A DNA stretch of 64,000 bases from Variovorax sp. ZS18.2.2 (GTDB lineage: Bacteria > Pseudomonadota > Gammaproteobacteria > Burkholderiales > Burkholderiaceae_C): the NCBI RefSeq assembly GCF_024701975.1, contig NZ_JANLNM010000001.1, positions 1,302,001 through 1,366,000 of the forward strand, read 5' to 3'. Numbering within the stretch: the first letter of the stretch is position 1; each line of letters opens with the position of its first letter. Shown here in pieces: positions 53,010 through 61,981 of the stretch. The notes beneath the pieces were generated by a model, which made no database searches, was not told where the DNA came from, and saw nothing but the letters and a program-made list of their open reading frames with translations. The position numbers and the translations under genes were made by a program.

Positions 53010-53546
53010 ATGATCGGCGACCGACTGAAGGAATTGCGAACGGCCCGTGGTCTGTCCCTGCGCGAACTGGCGGCGCAGGCGGGCGTGTCCGCCACGCTGC
53101 TGAGCCAGATCGAGCGCGCCGTCACCGATCCCAGCCTGGAAACCCTGCGCCGGCTCGCGGGCGTGTTCGGCGAATCGGTGTCCTCGCTGTTCTCGGAGCC
53201 GACGCCGCCCACCGTCTGGATCAGCCGGCCGAGTCAGCGCGTGATGCTCACCGCGCCCAAAGGCCAGGTGGCCTACGAGCGCCTCACGGCCGGCGCGGGC
53301 CAGCTCGAAGTGCTGCGCGCCGTGCTCGAGCCGGGCCAGATGTCGGCCGACGAGCCGCGCGGCCACGAATCGGCCGAATGCGTCTACGTCGTCGCGGGCG
53401 CGCTGGTGGCGCAGGTGGCGGGGGTCGACTACGCGGTGAAGGCCGGCGAGAGCATCTCCTTCGATGCGCGGCTGCCGCACCGCTACATCAACGCCTCGCA
53501 GGCGCCGACCGAAATCATCCTGTCCGTCACCCCACCGAACCCCTGA
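53010..53546 (+). CDS. XRE-cupin transcriptional regulator
   Basis: Regulator of 178 aa: an N-terminal XRE helix-turn-helix (about 4-60, with LSLRELAAQAGVSATLLSQIE) and a C-terminal cupin_2 domain (about 105-172) that usually binds a small ligand. The ATG at 53010 has AAGGAAG upstream. It is divergent from the DUF3311/symporter pair and leads two plus-strand genes, suggesting local control of uptake and metabolism of one compound (inference). Confidence 0.9.
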   Translation: MIGDRLKELRTARGLSLRELAAQAGVSATLLSQIERAVTDPSLETLRRLAGVFGESVSSLFSEPTPPTVWISRPSQRVMLTAPKGQVAYERLTAGAGQLEVLRAVLEPGQMSADEPRGHESAECVYVVAGALVAQVAGVDYAVKAGESISFDARLPHRYINASQAPTEIILSVTPPNP

Positions 53547-53549
53547 AGC

Positions 53550-53927
53550 ATGAACACCACGACAACACCGGACGACGGCGCCTTCACGCTCTACGACCTG
53601 CGCGTCGAAGTGGTCGCGCCCGAAGGCGCGAAGCTCTACTGCAATGCCAGGGTCGGCGATTATTTCGAGCTGCGTGGCGAGATGCTGCACCTGCCCGAGG
53701 GGCAGGGCTTCTCGATCTACTCGCTGGGCGCCTTGCTGCCGCTGCTCGCGGCCAAGCAGCGCCCCACCGATGCCAACGACTGGATGAGCACCGACGCCGA
53801 AGTGGCGTGCCCCGATCCGCACTGCCCGTCGCGCTTTCGCATCACGCGCACCGCGACGCGCGTTTTCCGCCACGCCGACACCACGGCCGTGGTCCACCCC
53901 TCCAAGCCTTCCAGGCAGAACCCATGA
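53550..53927 (+). CDS. TIGR04076 family protein
   Basis: A 125-residue protein of the TIGR04076 family, function unknown. The family pattern is visible: YDLRVEVV, a metal- or cofactor-like Cys in YCNARVGDYFELRGE, the IYSLGALLPLLAAKQRP segment, and a C-terminal CPDPHC pair. It is placed 3 bp after the regulator and overlaps the aldo/keto reductase ATG by 4 bp, so the three form one transcript. Confidence 0.78.
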   Translation: MNTTTTPDDGAFTLYDLRVEVVAPEGAKLYCNARVGDYFELRGEMLHLPEGQGFSIYSLGALLPLLAAKQRPTDANDWMSTDAEVACPDPHCPSRFRITRTATRVFRHADTTAVVHPSKPSRQNP

Positions 53928-54982
53928 GCCAACCGCAACGCATCGACCTCGCGCCGAACTACTCGATCTCCCGTCTGCTCAAGGGCGGCTGGCAACTGGC
54001 CGGCGGCCATGGCGGCATCGACCGCGCCGCGGCCATCGCCGACATGGCGGCCTACTACGAAGCCGGCATCACCACCTTCGACTGCGCCGACATCTACACG
54101 GGCGTGGAAGAGCTGATCGGCGACTTCCGGCGCGAGCACATCGCGCGCCACGGCAGCGGCAGCCTCTCGCAATTGCGCGTGCACACCAAGTTCGTGCCCG
54201 ACCTGGCGACGCTCGCGCAGATCGACAGGCGCCAGGTCGAACAGACCATCGACCGCTCGCTGCAGCGCCTGGGCGTCGAGCGGCTCGACCTCGTGCAGTT
54301 CCATTGGTGGGACTACGGCGTGCCGCGCTATGTCGAGGTGGCGCACTGGCTGCAGGAGCTACAGCGCGCCGGCAAGATCGAGCTGCTGGGCGGCACCAAT
54401 TTCGACACCGCGCGGGTGCGCGAACTGGTCGACGCCGATGTACCGCTGCGTAGCATGCAGGTGCAGTATTCGCTGCTCGACCAGCGGCCGCAGCCGACGC
54501 TGGCGCCGTATTGCGCGGCGTCGGGCATCCAGTTGCTGTGCTACGGCAGCGTGGCCGGCGGGTTTCTCTCGGAGCGCTGGCTCGGTGCGAGCGAGCCGCG
54601 GGAGCCTTACGAGAACCGGTCGCTGGTCAAGTACAAGCTCGTCATCGATGACTTCGGCGGATGGGAGCTGTTCCAGCAGTTGCTGCTGCAGTTGAAGAGG
54701 GTGGCAGAGCGGCACGGCACGTCGATCGCCACGGTGGCGATGCGCTGGGTGCTGCAGCAGCCGCAGGTGGCGGGCGTGATCGTCGGCGTGCGGCGCGGCG
54801 ACCATCTGGCGGACCACCTGAAGGTGCTGTCGCTGCAGCTCGATGCAGCAGACATGGCCACGCTCGATACGGTGCTCTCGCAGCGCCAGCTGCCGAGCGG
54901 CGACGTGTATGCGGTCGAGCGCGACATCGAAGGCCGCCACGGCCGCGTGATGAAGTACGACCTCAACAAGGAGCCGCACTGA
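53924..54982 (+). CDS. Aldo/keto reductase
   Basis: NADPH-dependent oxidoreductase of 352 aa, AKR superfamily. The catalytic tetrad is present: Asp and Tyr in FDCADIYTG, Lys in VHTKFVP, His in VQFHWWDY. The C-terminal VIVGVRRGDHLADHL segment lies where relatives bind the cofactor phosphate. The sequence resembles L-galactose dehydrogenase/pyridoxal reductase-like members, but the substrate is not predictable. ATGA overlap with the TIGR04076 gene. Confidence 0.9.
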   Translation: MSQPQRIDLAPNYSISRLLKGGWQLAGGHGGIDRAAAIADMAAYYEAGITTFDCADIYTGVEELIGDFRREHIARHGSGSLSQLRVHTKFVPDLATLAQIDRRQVEQTIDRSLQRLGVERLDLVQFHWWDYGVPRYVEVAHWLQELQRAGKIELLGGTNFDTARVRELVDADVPLRSMQVQYSLLDQRPQPTLAPYCAASGIQLLCYGSVAGGFLSERWLGASEPREPYENRSLVKYKLVIDDFGGWELFQQLLLQLKRVAERHGTSIATVAMRWVLQQPQVAGVIVGVRRGDHLADHLKVLSLQLDAADMATLDTVLSQRQLPSGDVYAVERDIEGRHGRVMKYDLNKEPH

Positions 54983-54988
54983 ACCTGC

Positions 54989-55387
54989 TCAGGCCTTGGG
55001 GCGCGGCACCAGTTCGGGGTAGCCGGTTGCAGGGTCGTGCTCGCGGGCAAAGCGCCATTCGGGCAGCCAGGCGATCAGGATTTCGGCAGTGGTTCGTACG
55101 GTGCAGCCCGGTGCGACATGGCCGCCGCGCACCTGGCCTATGCTGTCCGACACGCTGATGTGCAGATGAGCGCCGTCCGGCGAGAGCGTGCCGGACAGCG
55201 TGAGGATTTCGAGATCGCCTTCGAGCACCGCGGCGTTTTCCAAACCGGCATACCGGATGCGCGCGCCGTTCAGGCTGCCGATGCCGGAGACCACGAAAGC
55301 CGCTTCGGCGCCGCGTTGCTTCAGCGCCGCATCGAGCGCCGCGCGCAAGTCGTCGCCCGGGTTCAGGCGCAGCGCGTGGGCTTCCAT
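54989..55387 (-). CDS. PPC/DUF296 domain protein
   Basis: A 132-residue single PPC (plant and prokaryote conserved, DUF296) domain: LNPGDDLRAALDAALKQRG, the VVSGIGSLNGARIRYAG turn, ILTLSGTLSPDGAHLHISV with metal-type histidines, and GGHVAPGCTVRTTAEI. It lacks an AT-hook. Prokaryotic members are of unknown function, possibly metal-binding trimers. It lies 8 bp after the phosphoglucomutase gene stop on the same strand and converges on the aldo/keto reductase. Confidence 0.88.
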   Translation of the reverse strand: MEAHALRLNPGDDLRAALDAALKQRGAEAAFVVSGIGSLNGARIRYAGLENAAVLEGDLEILTLSGTLSPDGAHLHISVSDSIGQVRGGHVAPGCTVRTTAEILIAWLPEWRFAREHDPATGYPELVPRPKA

Positions 55388-55395
55388 GGTCGGCG

Positions 55396-57048
55396 TCAGC
55401 TCGACAGCGCCTTGTCCACCAGCTGCTGTGCCTCTTCGAGAATGCGCGCGAGGTGCTCCGCGCCCTTGAAGCTCTCGCCGTAGACCTTGTAGATGTTCTC
55501 CGTGCCTGAGGGCCGCGCCGCAAACCAGCCATTGGCGGTGACGACCTTCACGCCCCCAATGGCCGCGCCGTTGCCGGGCGCATGGCTCAGCACGGCCTCG
55601 ATCTTGTCGCCCGCCAGCTCGGTCGAACTGACCTGCTGCGGCGACAGGTTCGACAGCTTCTTCTTCTGCTCGACCGTCGCCGCCGCATCCACGCGGTCGG
55701 ACACCGGCTGCCCGAGTGCCTGCGTCAGTTCCGCATAGCGCTCACCCGGGTCGCGCCCGGTGCGCGCGGCGATCTCGGCCGAGAGCAGGGCGGGCACCAT
55801 GCCGTCCTTGTCCGTGGTCCACGCCGAACCGTCGTGGCGCAGGAAGGTCGCGCCGGCGCTTTCCTCGCCGCCGAAGCCCAGCGATCCTTCCACCAGCCCG
55901 TCGACGAACCACTTGAAGCCCACCGGCACTTCGTAGAGCTTGCGCCCGAGCCGGGCGGTGACGCGGTCGATCATCTGGCTGCTCACCACCGTCTTGCCGA
56001 CGGCCGCGCCCGCCGGCCATTGCGGGCGGTGCGTGTAGAGGTAGTCGATCATCACCGCGAGGTAGCTGTTCGGCTGCATCAGGCCCGCGCTGCGCGTGAC
56101 CACGCCATGGCGGTCGTGGTCGGTGTCGCAGGCGAAGGCGATGCCGAAGCGGTCCTTCAGCGCGATCAGCTTGTGCATCGCATCGGGGGAGGACGGGTCC
56201 ATGCGGATGCGGCCGTCCCAGTCGAGCGACATGAAGCGGAAGGTCGGGTCGACCTCCTGGTTCAGCACGGTGAGGCGCTGGAGCTTGTAGCGCTCGGCGA
56301 TGGCCGGCCAGTAATGCACGCCGGCGCCGCCGAGCGGGTCGACGCCGAGATCGATTTCCACGCCGCGGATGGCGTCCATGTCGAGCACCTGGGCCAGGTC
56401 TTCGACGTAGGTGTTCAGATAGTCGTGCCGGTGCGTGGTGGAGGCCTTCAGCGCCTGCGCGAGCGGCATGCGCTTCACGCCTTCGAGCTGGTTAGCCAGC
56501 ATCTTGTTGGCGGCGGCTTCGACGGCGGAGGTGATGTCCGTGCCGGCGGGGCCGCCGTTCGGCGGGTTGTACTTGAAACCGCCGCTCTCGGGCGGGTTGT
56601 GCGAAGGCGTGATGACGATGCCGTCGGCCAACCCTGTCGTGCGGCCGCGGTTGTAGACCAGGATCGCATGCGAGACGGCCGGCGTAGGCGTGTACTCGTC
56701 GTCCTTCGAGAGCATCAGCTCGACGCCGTTGGCGGCCAGCACTTCGACCGCGCTGCTGAAGGCGGGCGTGGAAAGCGCGTGCGTGTCGATGCCGAGGAAC
56801 AGCGGACCGTCGATGCCTTTCTGCTTGCGGTAGTCGCAAATGGCTTGGCTGATCGCCAGCACATGCCATTCGTTGAACGCGTCGTCGAACGACGAGCCGC
56901 GATGGCCCGAGGTGCCGAAGGCCACGCGCTGCGCGGGCACCGACGGATCGGGCCGGCCCGTGTAGTACGCCGAAATCAGGCGTGGCACGTTCACCAGCAA
57001 TTCGAGAGGCGCAGGTTGGCCCGCGAGGGGATTGGTTTTTTGAGTCAT
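55396..57048 (-). CDS. pgm: Phosphoglucomutase, alpha-D-glucose phosphate-specific
   Basis: Interconverts glucose 1- and 6-phosphate. The 550-residue protein has all four phosphohexomutase sites: active Ser149 in ITPSHNPP, metal loop DTDHDRHG from 308, sugar-binding GEESAGA, and phosphate-binding RPSGTENIYK. N-terminal GTSGHRG is also present. This is the Pgm (not ManB) class by length and motif detail. GGAGG lies just upstream of the ATG at 57048. Confidence 0.96.
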   Translation of the reverse strand: MTQKTNPLAGQPAPLELLVNVPRLISAYYTGRPDPSVPAQRVAFGTSGHRGSSFDDAFNEWHVLAISQAICDYRKQKGIDGPLFLGIDTHALSTPAFSSAVEVLAANGVELMLSKDDEYTPTPAVSHAILVYNRGRTTGLADGIVITPSHNPPESGGFKYNPPNGGPAGTDITSAVEAAANKMLANQLEGVKRMPLAQALKASTTHRHDYLNTYVEDLAQVLDMDAIRGVEIDLGVDPLGGAGVHYWPAIAERYKLQRLTVLNQEVDPTFRFMSLDWDGRIRMDPSSPDAMHKLIALKDRFGIAFACDTDHDRHGVVTRSAGLMQPNSYLAVMIDYLYTHRPQWPAGAAVGKTVVSSQMIDRVTARLGRKLYEVPVGFKWFVDGLVEGSLGFGGEESAGATFLRHDGSAWTTDKDGMVPALLSAEIAARTGRDPGERYAELTQALGQPVSDRVDAAATVEQKKKLSNLSPQQVSSTELAGDKIEAVLSHAPGNGAAIGGVKVVTANGWFAARPSGTENIYKVYGESFKGAEHLARILEEAQQLVDKALSS

Positions 57049-57086
57049 TAAATAACCTCCGTGCTTCGCACTGCGGTGCGAGCTTG

Positions 57087-57103
57087 CTTGGGGCGGCCCG
57101 GCG
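57087..57103 (+). repeat. Short copy of the intergenic repeat (17-bp core)
   Basis: CTTGGGGCGGCCCGGCG occurs here, between the HAD gene and pgm, and again exactly at 61866-61882 in the map-purL gap. It follows an imperfect GC palindrome (GCTTCGCACTGCGGTGCGAGC, 57063-57083) and looks like a truncated copy of the same element. Confidence 0.65.
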
Positions 57104-57109
57104 CGGCGC

Positions 57110-57793
57110 TCATTTCTTGGGTGCCCAGTTGTCGATTTGAATGAGGTCGCCGATGCGTTCGATGGTGATGTCGGCGGGCGCGTAGGCGGCAATGGCCTGC
57201 GCATCGAGCGCGTAGTGGCCTTGCCGCACGAAGACGGTGGTGAGCCGCGGCCCCCAGATCGTCTTCATGGCGGAAAGCAGGCGCAGCTTGTCGTCGACCA
57301 TCACGTAGTGCGCCGCGGGATGGCACTCCTCGATGGTGTCGAGCATCTGCTCCTTGTGCACATAGATCAGCACGCGGCCTTCGACCGCGTCCCACAGGCC
57401 CGAGCGCTGCACCTTGCGCGGCTGGAACACCACGTCGCCATCGGACAGGATCACGGTCGGGCCGTAGCGGCGCAGATGCTTGAGCACATCGAGCGCGCCG
57501 GGGTACAGGCGGTCGGCAAAGGGGTAGTCGATGAGAAAGCTCGACATCAGGAGCAGCCGCGAATCGCTCATGCTGCGCTTGCTTTCCTCGGCCCGGTAGC
57601 GCTGCAATGCGCCGAGGTAGTCGACGTAGCCGAGTTCGTTGCGCAGCGCCTCGAAGGCCACCCAGTAGCGGTTGGCGCTCTCGGTGCCGAAGGCTTGCTC
57701 GAGGTGAGCGCGCAGGTCGCCGACGACGCGGTCGTTGTCGAGCAGGGTGTTGTCGACGTCGACCAGGAAAACGGTGTGGGATTGCTGTGTCAT
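57110..57793 (-). CDS. HAD family hydrolase
   Basis: Probable phosphatase of 227 aa. HAD motif I is VFLVDVDNTLLDND (residues 8-21, nucleophile Asp12, DxDNT form), motif II is TVILSDGD near 110, and motif IV lies in YVMVDDKLRL. A helical cap (about 25-90) fits subfamily I. It lies 61 bp before pgm on the same strand, so a sugar-phosphate substrate is conceivable but unproven. The ATG at 57793 is preferred because the fold starts there. Confidence 0.87.
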   Translation of the reverse strand: MTQQSHTVFLVDVDNTLLDNDRVVGDLRAHLEQAFGTESANRYWVAFEALRNELGYVDYLGALQRYRAEESKRSMSDSRLLLMSSFLIDYPFADRLYPGALDVLKHLRRYGPTVILSDGDVVFQPRKVQRSGLWDAVEGRVLIYVHKEQMLDTIEECHPAAHYVMVDDKLRLLSAMKTIWGPRLTTVFVRQGHYALDAQAIAAYAPADITIERIGDLIQIDNWAPKK

Positions 57794-57970
57794 GAAGGGG
57801 GTGCCCATCGGGCCTTGGCTGCATGCATCGCTTTCAGGATACGCCATCGAAAAGGCAGCGCCGATACCCATCGTGAATTAGTTGATGCTTTGTGTACCGC
57901 TGGCTTAACCTGTGTGCGTCGTGTCGTTTTTGGCGAATAAGCTTCCACCAGTTTCAAGGAGCAAAAAAGT
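57794..57970. other. Divergent intergenic region, HAD gene / I78-like lipoprotein gene
   Basis: A 177-bp gap. AAGGAG (57957-57962) serves the lipoprotein gene at 57971. The stretch TTTGTGTACCGCTGGCTTAACCTG could contain a promoter but lacks clear hexamers. No repeat or hairpin stands out. Confidence 0.35.
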
Positions 57971-58309
57971 ATGCGCATGAAGAATGGTCGAAGCTGGTTG
58001 TGTCTGTCGGCGGTGGCCCTGTTGATGGCGGGCTGCGCAGCCCCGCCCAAGGACCGCCCGCTGACCTCCGAGGTGCCCGAGCCGCCGAGCTTCGCGCCGC
58101 CGCCGGAAACCTGCCAGGCCGCGGCCGCCCGCTTCGGGCTCGGCTTGCAGGCGACCCAGGCTCTGCTGCAGGAAATGCTGCAACGCGCGGGCGCCAAGAC
58201 CGGCCGCACCGTGCCCGCAACGGAAGCCGCGAGCACCGCGCAAGACCCCACGCGCCTCAACCTGCAGGTCGAACCCACCGGCCGGATCGTCGGCGCGTAC
58301 TGCGGCTGA
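57971..58309 (+). CDS. Lipoprotein with I78-type peptidase inhibitor-like domain
   Basis: A 112-residue lipoprotein (lipobox MAGC, Cys near 22). After a Pro-rich linker, residues 47-112 match the I78 inhibitor pattern: a Cys in ETCQAAAARFG, a Leu-rich helix, RTVPAT, then DPTRLNLQVEPTGRIVGAYCG with the family-type RLN strand and terminal Cys-Gly. It may protect the envelope from serine proteases; the family call rests on pattern recognition only. Its stop is 9 bp from that of the convergent glnD. Confidence 0.72.
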   Translation: MRMKNGRSWLCLSAVALLMAGCAAPPKDRPLTSEVPEPPSFAPPPETCQAAAARFGLGLQATQALLQEMLQRAGAKTGRTVPATEAASTAQDPTRLNLQVEPTGRIVGAYCG

Positions 58310-58318
58310 CGCAGCGGG

Positions 58319-60934
58319 TCAGGAGGCCAGCGCTTCCATCAGCTCGGTCTCGATCGCGAGCTGCGTCTTCTGGCCCTGGAGCTCGGGGCCGCTGATCAAA
58401 AAGGTGTCTTCCACCCGCTCGCCCAGGGTCGTGACCTTGGCGAGCTGCAGATTGAGGTGATGGCGCGCCAGCACCCGCGCCACCGAATACAGCAGACCCG
58501 CGCGGTCGCTGGCCGAGATGTTGAGCAGCCAGCGCTGCGCCTTGTCGTCGGGCAACAGGCTGATGCGCGGCTTGATCGGAAAACTCCGCACCCGGCGCGA
58601 CACCCGGCCCATGCTCGGCGGGGGCAGGGCGCCGGCTTCGGTGAGCGTTTGCGCGAGGCCCGACTCCACCATGCTGATCAGGTCGCGGTAGTGGTCGGGC
58701 AGGAAGGTGGTCACAACCTGGAAGGTGTCGAGCGCATAGCCGTTGCTCGTGGTGTGAACCTTGGCATCCAGGATGCTGAACGAGGCCTGGTCGAAATAGC
58801 CGCAGATGCGCGCGAACAGGTCGGGCTGGTCGGGCGTGTAGACCACCACCTGCAGGCCTTCGCCCACGGGCGACAGGTGCGCGCGCACCACGGGCGCGGC
58901 CTTCGGGTCGACCGGCATGTTCTTCGGCGGCACGAAGCGCGACAACTGCATCGCATGCCAGGCGATCTCGCTCGCGTCGTGGCGCATGAAATAGCCGACA
59001 TCGAGCGTGTCCCACAGCGCCTTGTGCGCCTCGAAGCGCTGCGCGTGCAGGGCCAGCTGCACCAGCGCCTCGCGCTTGCGCGATTCGACTTCGGCGTCCG
59101 GGTCGGGCATGCGGCCGCCGAGGGCGCGCAGCGTGTAGCGGTACAGGTCTTCGAGCAGCTTGCCCTTCCACGCATTCCACACGCGCGGCGAGGTGCCGCG
59201 GATGTCGGCGATGGTCAGCAGGTAAAGGGCCGTGAGGTAGCGCTCGTTGCCCACGCGCTTGGCGAAGGCGCCGATCACCTCGGGGTCGCTCAGGTCCTGC
59301 TTTTGCGCAACCTGGCTCATCACCAGGTGCTCGGCTACGAGGAATTCGATGAGTTTGGAGTCTTCGCGCGCAATGCCGTGCTGCTTGCAGAAGCGCTGCA
59401 CGTCGCGCGCGCCGAGCGTGGAATGGTCACCGCCCCGGCCCTTGGCGATGTCGTGGAAGAGGGCGGCAACGTACAGGATCCAGGGCTTGTCCCAGCCGGC
59501 CGCGAGCTGCGAGCAGAACGGGTACTCGTGCGCATGCTCGGCAATGAAGAAGCGCCGCACGTTGCGCAACACCATCAGGATGTGCTGGTCCACCGTGTAC
59601 ACGTGGAACAGGTCGTGCTGCATCTGTCCCACGATGCTGCGGAACACGCGCAGGTACCGCCCCAGCACCGAGGTCTGGTTCATCAGCCGGAAGGCATGCG
59701 TGATGCCGTAGGGCTGCAGCAGGATCCGCATGAAGGTCTCGTGGTTGACCGGGTCGTTGCGGAACTTGCTGTCCATCACATGGCGCGCGTTGTAGAGCGC
59801 GCGCAGCGTGCGCGCCGACAGGCCCTTCACGCCGATGGTCTTCTGGTAGAGCAGGAAGGTCTCGAGCACCGCATGCGGCTCGCGCTCGTAGAGGTCGTCG
59901 CTCGCGATCTCGATGAGGCCGGCGCGCTCGTAGAAGCGCTCGTTGATCGGCGTGTGCTGCTCGTCGCTCGGCTGCAGGCGCTCGGAGATGTTGAGCAGCA
60001 GGATCTGGTTGAGCTGGGACACGGCCTTGGCCGCCCAGTAGTAGCGCCGCATCAGCGCCTCGCTGGCCTTGCGCTGCCCTCCGTCGATCGTGCTTTCGTA
60101 GCCGAAGCTCGCGGCCACGGCGGTCTGCAGGTCGAACACCAGCCGGTCTTCGCGCCGGTTGGCAATCACGTGCAGCCGGGCGCGAATCAGCGAGAGCAGC
60201 GCCTCGTTGCGCTTGATCTGCTGCGCCTCGAAGGAGGTGGCCAGGCCGTTCTTGGCCAGGTCGTCCCAGCGGCTGCCGTAGCCGGCGGCCTTGGTCATCC
60301 AGAGGATGGTCTGCAGGTCGCGCAGCCCGCCCGGCGATTCCTTGCAGTTGGGCTCGAGCGCGTAGGGCGTGTTGTCGAACTTCTGGTGGCGGTGCCGCAT
60401 TTCCTGCGACTTGGCCACGAAGAAGGCCTGCGGATCGATGGCGCGCGTGAAGCGGCGGCGGAAGGCGACGAAGAGCTTCTTGTTGCCTGCGATCAGCCGC
60501 GACTCGAGCAGCGAGGTCTGGACGGTGACGTCCTTCTCGGCCTCGGCCAGGCACTCCTCGACGGTGCGCACACTGGAGCCGATTTCAAGCCCGGCATCCC
60601 AGCAGTGGCCGATGAAGGCCTCGATGCGGGCCGGGTCGATCTCGCTCTCGTGGCCTTCGGGCGGCAAGAGGAGGAGCACGTCGACGTCGGAGTACGGGAA
60701 CAGCTCGCCGCGGCCGAAGCCGCCGACGGCCGCCAGCGTGAGCGAATCGCCGAAATCGGCTTCCTGCCAGAGGGTGCAGAGCGTCTGGTCGGCCAGCGCC
60801 GAGAGCTGGCGCAGCACCGTGTGCACGCTGCGGGTGGGGGCGCGCGCAAAGCGCAGGGTGTCGAAGAGGGCGAGCTTCTTCGCGCGATAGGCTTCACGCA
60901 GCGTCGCCACGTCGATCTTGGCTGCTTCGATCAC
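58319..60934 (-). CDS. glnD: Bifunctional PII uridylyltransferase/uridylyl-removing enzyme GlnD
   Basis: Senses glutamine and (de)uridylylates PII proteins. The 871 residues contain the nucleotidyltransferase site [15 protein letters not shown] (71-85), a GlnE-like linker, an HD domain with [14 protein letters not shown] near 493, and two C-terminal ACT domains (about 695-870). All catalytic residues are present. It starts 21 bp after the map stop on the same strand; map-glnD is a common order. Confidence 0.97.
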   Translation of the reverse strand: MIEAAKIDVATLREAYRAKKLALFDTLRFARAPTRSVHTVLRQLSALADQTLCTLWQEADFGDSLTLAAVGGFGRGELFPYSDVDVLLLLPPEGHESEIDPARIEAFIGHCWDAGLEIGSSVRTVEECLAEAEKDVTVQTSLLESRLIAGNKKLFVAFRRRFTRAIDPQAFFVAKSQEMRHRHQKFDNTPYALEPNCKESPGGLRDLQTILWMTKAAGYGSRWDDLAKNGLATSFEAQQIKRNEALLSLIRARLHVIANRREDRLVFDLQTAVAASFGYESTIDGGQRKASEALMRRYYWAAKAVSQLNQILLLNISERLQPSDEQHTPINERFYERAGLIEIASDDLYEREPHAVLETFLLYQKTIGVKGLSARTLRALYNARHVMDSKFRNDPVNHETFMRILLQPYGITHAFRLMNQTSVLGRYLRVFRSIVGQMQHDLFHVYTVDQHILMVLRNVRRFFIAEHAHEYPFCSQLAAGWDKPWILYVAALFHDIAKGRGGDHSTLGARDVQRFCKQHGIAREDSKLIEFLVAEHLVMSQVAQKQDLSDPEVIGAFAKRVGNERYLTALYLLTIADIRGTSPRVWNAWKGKLLEDLYRYTLRALGGRMPDPDAEVESRKREALVQLALHAQRFEAHKALWDTLDVGYFMRHDASEIAWHAMQLSRFVPPKNMPVDPKAAPVVRAHLSPVGEGLQVVVYTPDQPDLFARICGYFDQASFSILDAKVHTTSNGYALDTFQVVTTFLPDHYRDLISMVESGLAQTLTEAGALPPPSMGRVSRRVRSFPIKPRISLLPDDKAQRWLLNISASDRAGLLYSVARVLARHHLNLQLAKVTTLGERVEDTFLISGPELQGQKTQLAIETELMEALAS

Positions 60935-60955
60935 GGCGGGGCGCGCTCGGGCGCG

Positions 60956-61780
60956 TCAGGTTTTGGTCGAGGTGACGAAGGAGGGCAGCGGCGGGCTGCC
61001 TTCCGACAGGGTCAGCACTTCGTAGCCGGTTTCGGTGACGAGCACCGAGTGCTCCCACTGGGCCGACAGCGAATGGTCGCGGGTGACGATGGTCCAGCCG
61101 TCGTACTGGCCGCCCTTGAAGTCTTCCTTCACGTCTCGCTTGCCGGCGTTGATCATCGGCTCGATGGTGAAGATCATGCCGGGCTTGAGCTCTTCCATGG
61201 TGCCCGGGCGGCCGTAGTGCAGCACCTGCGGTTCTTCGTGAAAGCGTTGGCCCACGCCGTGGCCGCAGAACTCGCGCACGATCGAGAAGCCCTGGCCCTC
61301 GGCGAACTTCTGGATCGCATGGCCCACGTCGCCCAGGTGGGCGCCCGGGCGCACCTGCAGGATGCCGTGCCACATGGCTTCGAAGGTGATGCTGCACAGG
61401 CGCTTGGCCGCGATGGAGGCATCGCCGATCACGAACATGCGGCTGTTGTCGCCGAACCAGCCGTCCTTGATGACGGTGACGTCGACATTCATGATGTCGC
61501 CCTTTTTCAGGGGCTTGTCGTTGGGGATGCCGTGGCACACCACGTGGTTCACCGAGGTGCAGAGCGACTTGGGGAACGGGACGCTGCTGGCGCCCATGTA
61601 GCCCACCGTGGCCGAGGTGGTGCCCTGCTTGACCATGTATTCGGCGGCGAGCCGGTCCACGTCGTTGGTCGTGATGCCGGGCTTGATGAAGGGCGTGAGG
61701 TAGTCCAGCACCTCGGAGCCGAGGCGACAGGCGACGCGCATGGCTTCGATGCCTGCAGCGTCTTTGTAAGTAATGCTCAT
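60956..61780 (-). CDS. map: Methionine aminopeptidase, type I
   Basis: Removes initiator Met. The 274-residue protein has the five metal ligands of type Ia MetAPs in order: DVTV and DNSR aspartates, His in CGHGVGQRFHEEP, Glu in TIEPM, and Glu in AQWEHSV. The substrate-binding His lies in HGIPNDKPL. The ATG at 61780 matches the family N-terminus (MSITYKDAAGIEAMR). Confidence 0.97.
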   Translation of the reverse strand: MSITYKDAAGIEAMRVACRLGSEVLDYLTPFIKPGITTNDVDRLAAEYMVKQGTTSATVGYMGASSVPFPKSLCTSVNHVVCHGIPNDKPLKKGDIMNVDVTVIKDGWFGDNSRMFVIGDASIAAKRLCSITFEAMWHGILQVRPGAHLGDVGHAIQKFAEGQGFSIVREFCGHGVGQRFHEEPQVLHYGRPGTMEELKPGMIFTIEPMINAGKRDVKEDFKGGQYDGWTIVTRDHSLSAQWEHSVLVTETGYEVLTLSEGSPPLPSFVTSTKT

Positions 61781-61820
61781 GATTCGAATTATCCCATCGG
61801 AGAATGGGCCTGCCCCCAAC

Positions 61821-61882
61821 GCGGGACACTTCGTGTTCCCGCTGCCCCCCGAGGGGGGCGGCCAACTTGGGGCGGCCCGGCG
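61821..61882 (+). repeat. Comamonad-type intergenic hairpin repeat, copy B
   Basis: In the 201-bp map-purL gap: a hairpin GCGGGACAC-TTC-GTGTTCCCGC (61821-61842, one bulge), a C6-GA-G6 run (61845-61858), and the 17-bp core CTTGGGGCGGCCCGGCG (61866-61882) shared with 57087-57103. Its first hairpin corresponds, in reverse orientation, to the one at 15328-15346. Confidence 0.7.
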
Positions 61883-61981
61883 TTGGCCTAAAATCCCGGG
61901 CTAACGCGGATGACCCCAGTCAGCGGCCATTCGCCCCGTTTCCTTGATTCCCAACGCGGCCCCCGAGGCCCCACATCGACC

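Noticed and set aside
58300..58314. Small hairpin CTGCG-GCTGA-CGCAG at the convergent stops of the I78-like gene and glnD
   Set aside because: Only 5 bp of stem and no T-run on either strand; not a convincing terminator.
58457..61891. 1144-codon frame antisense to glnD and map
   Set aside because: Crosses two well-supported genes and their gap; composition is typical of antisense shadow.
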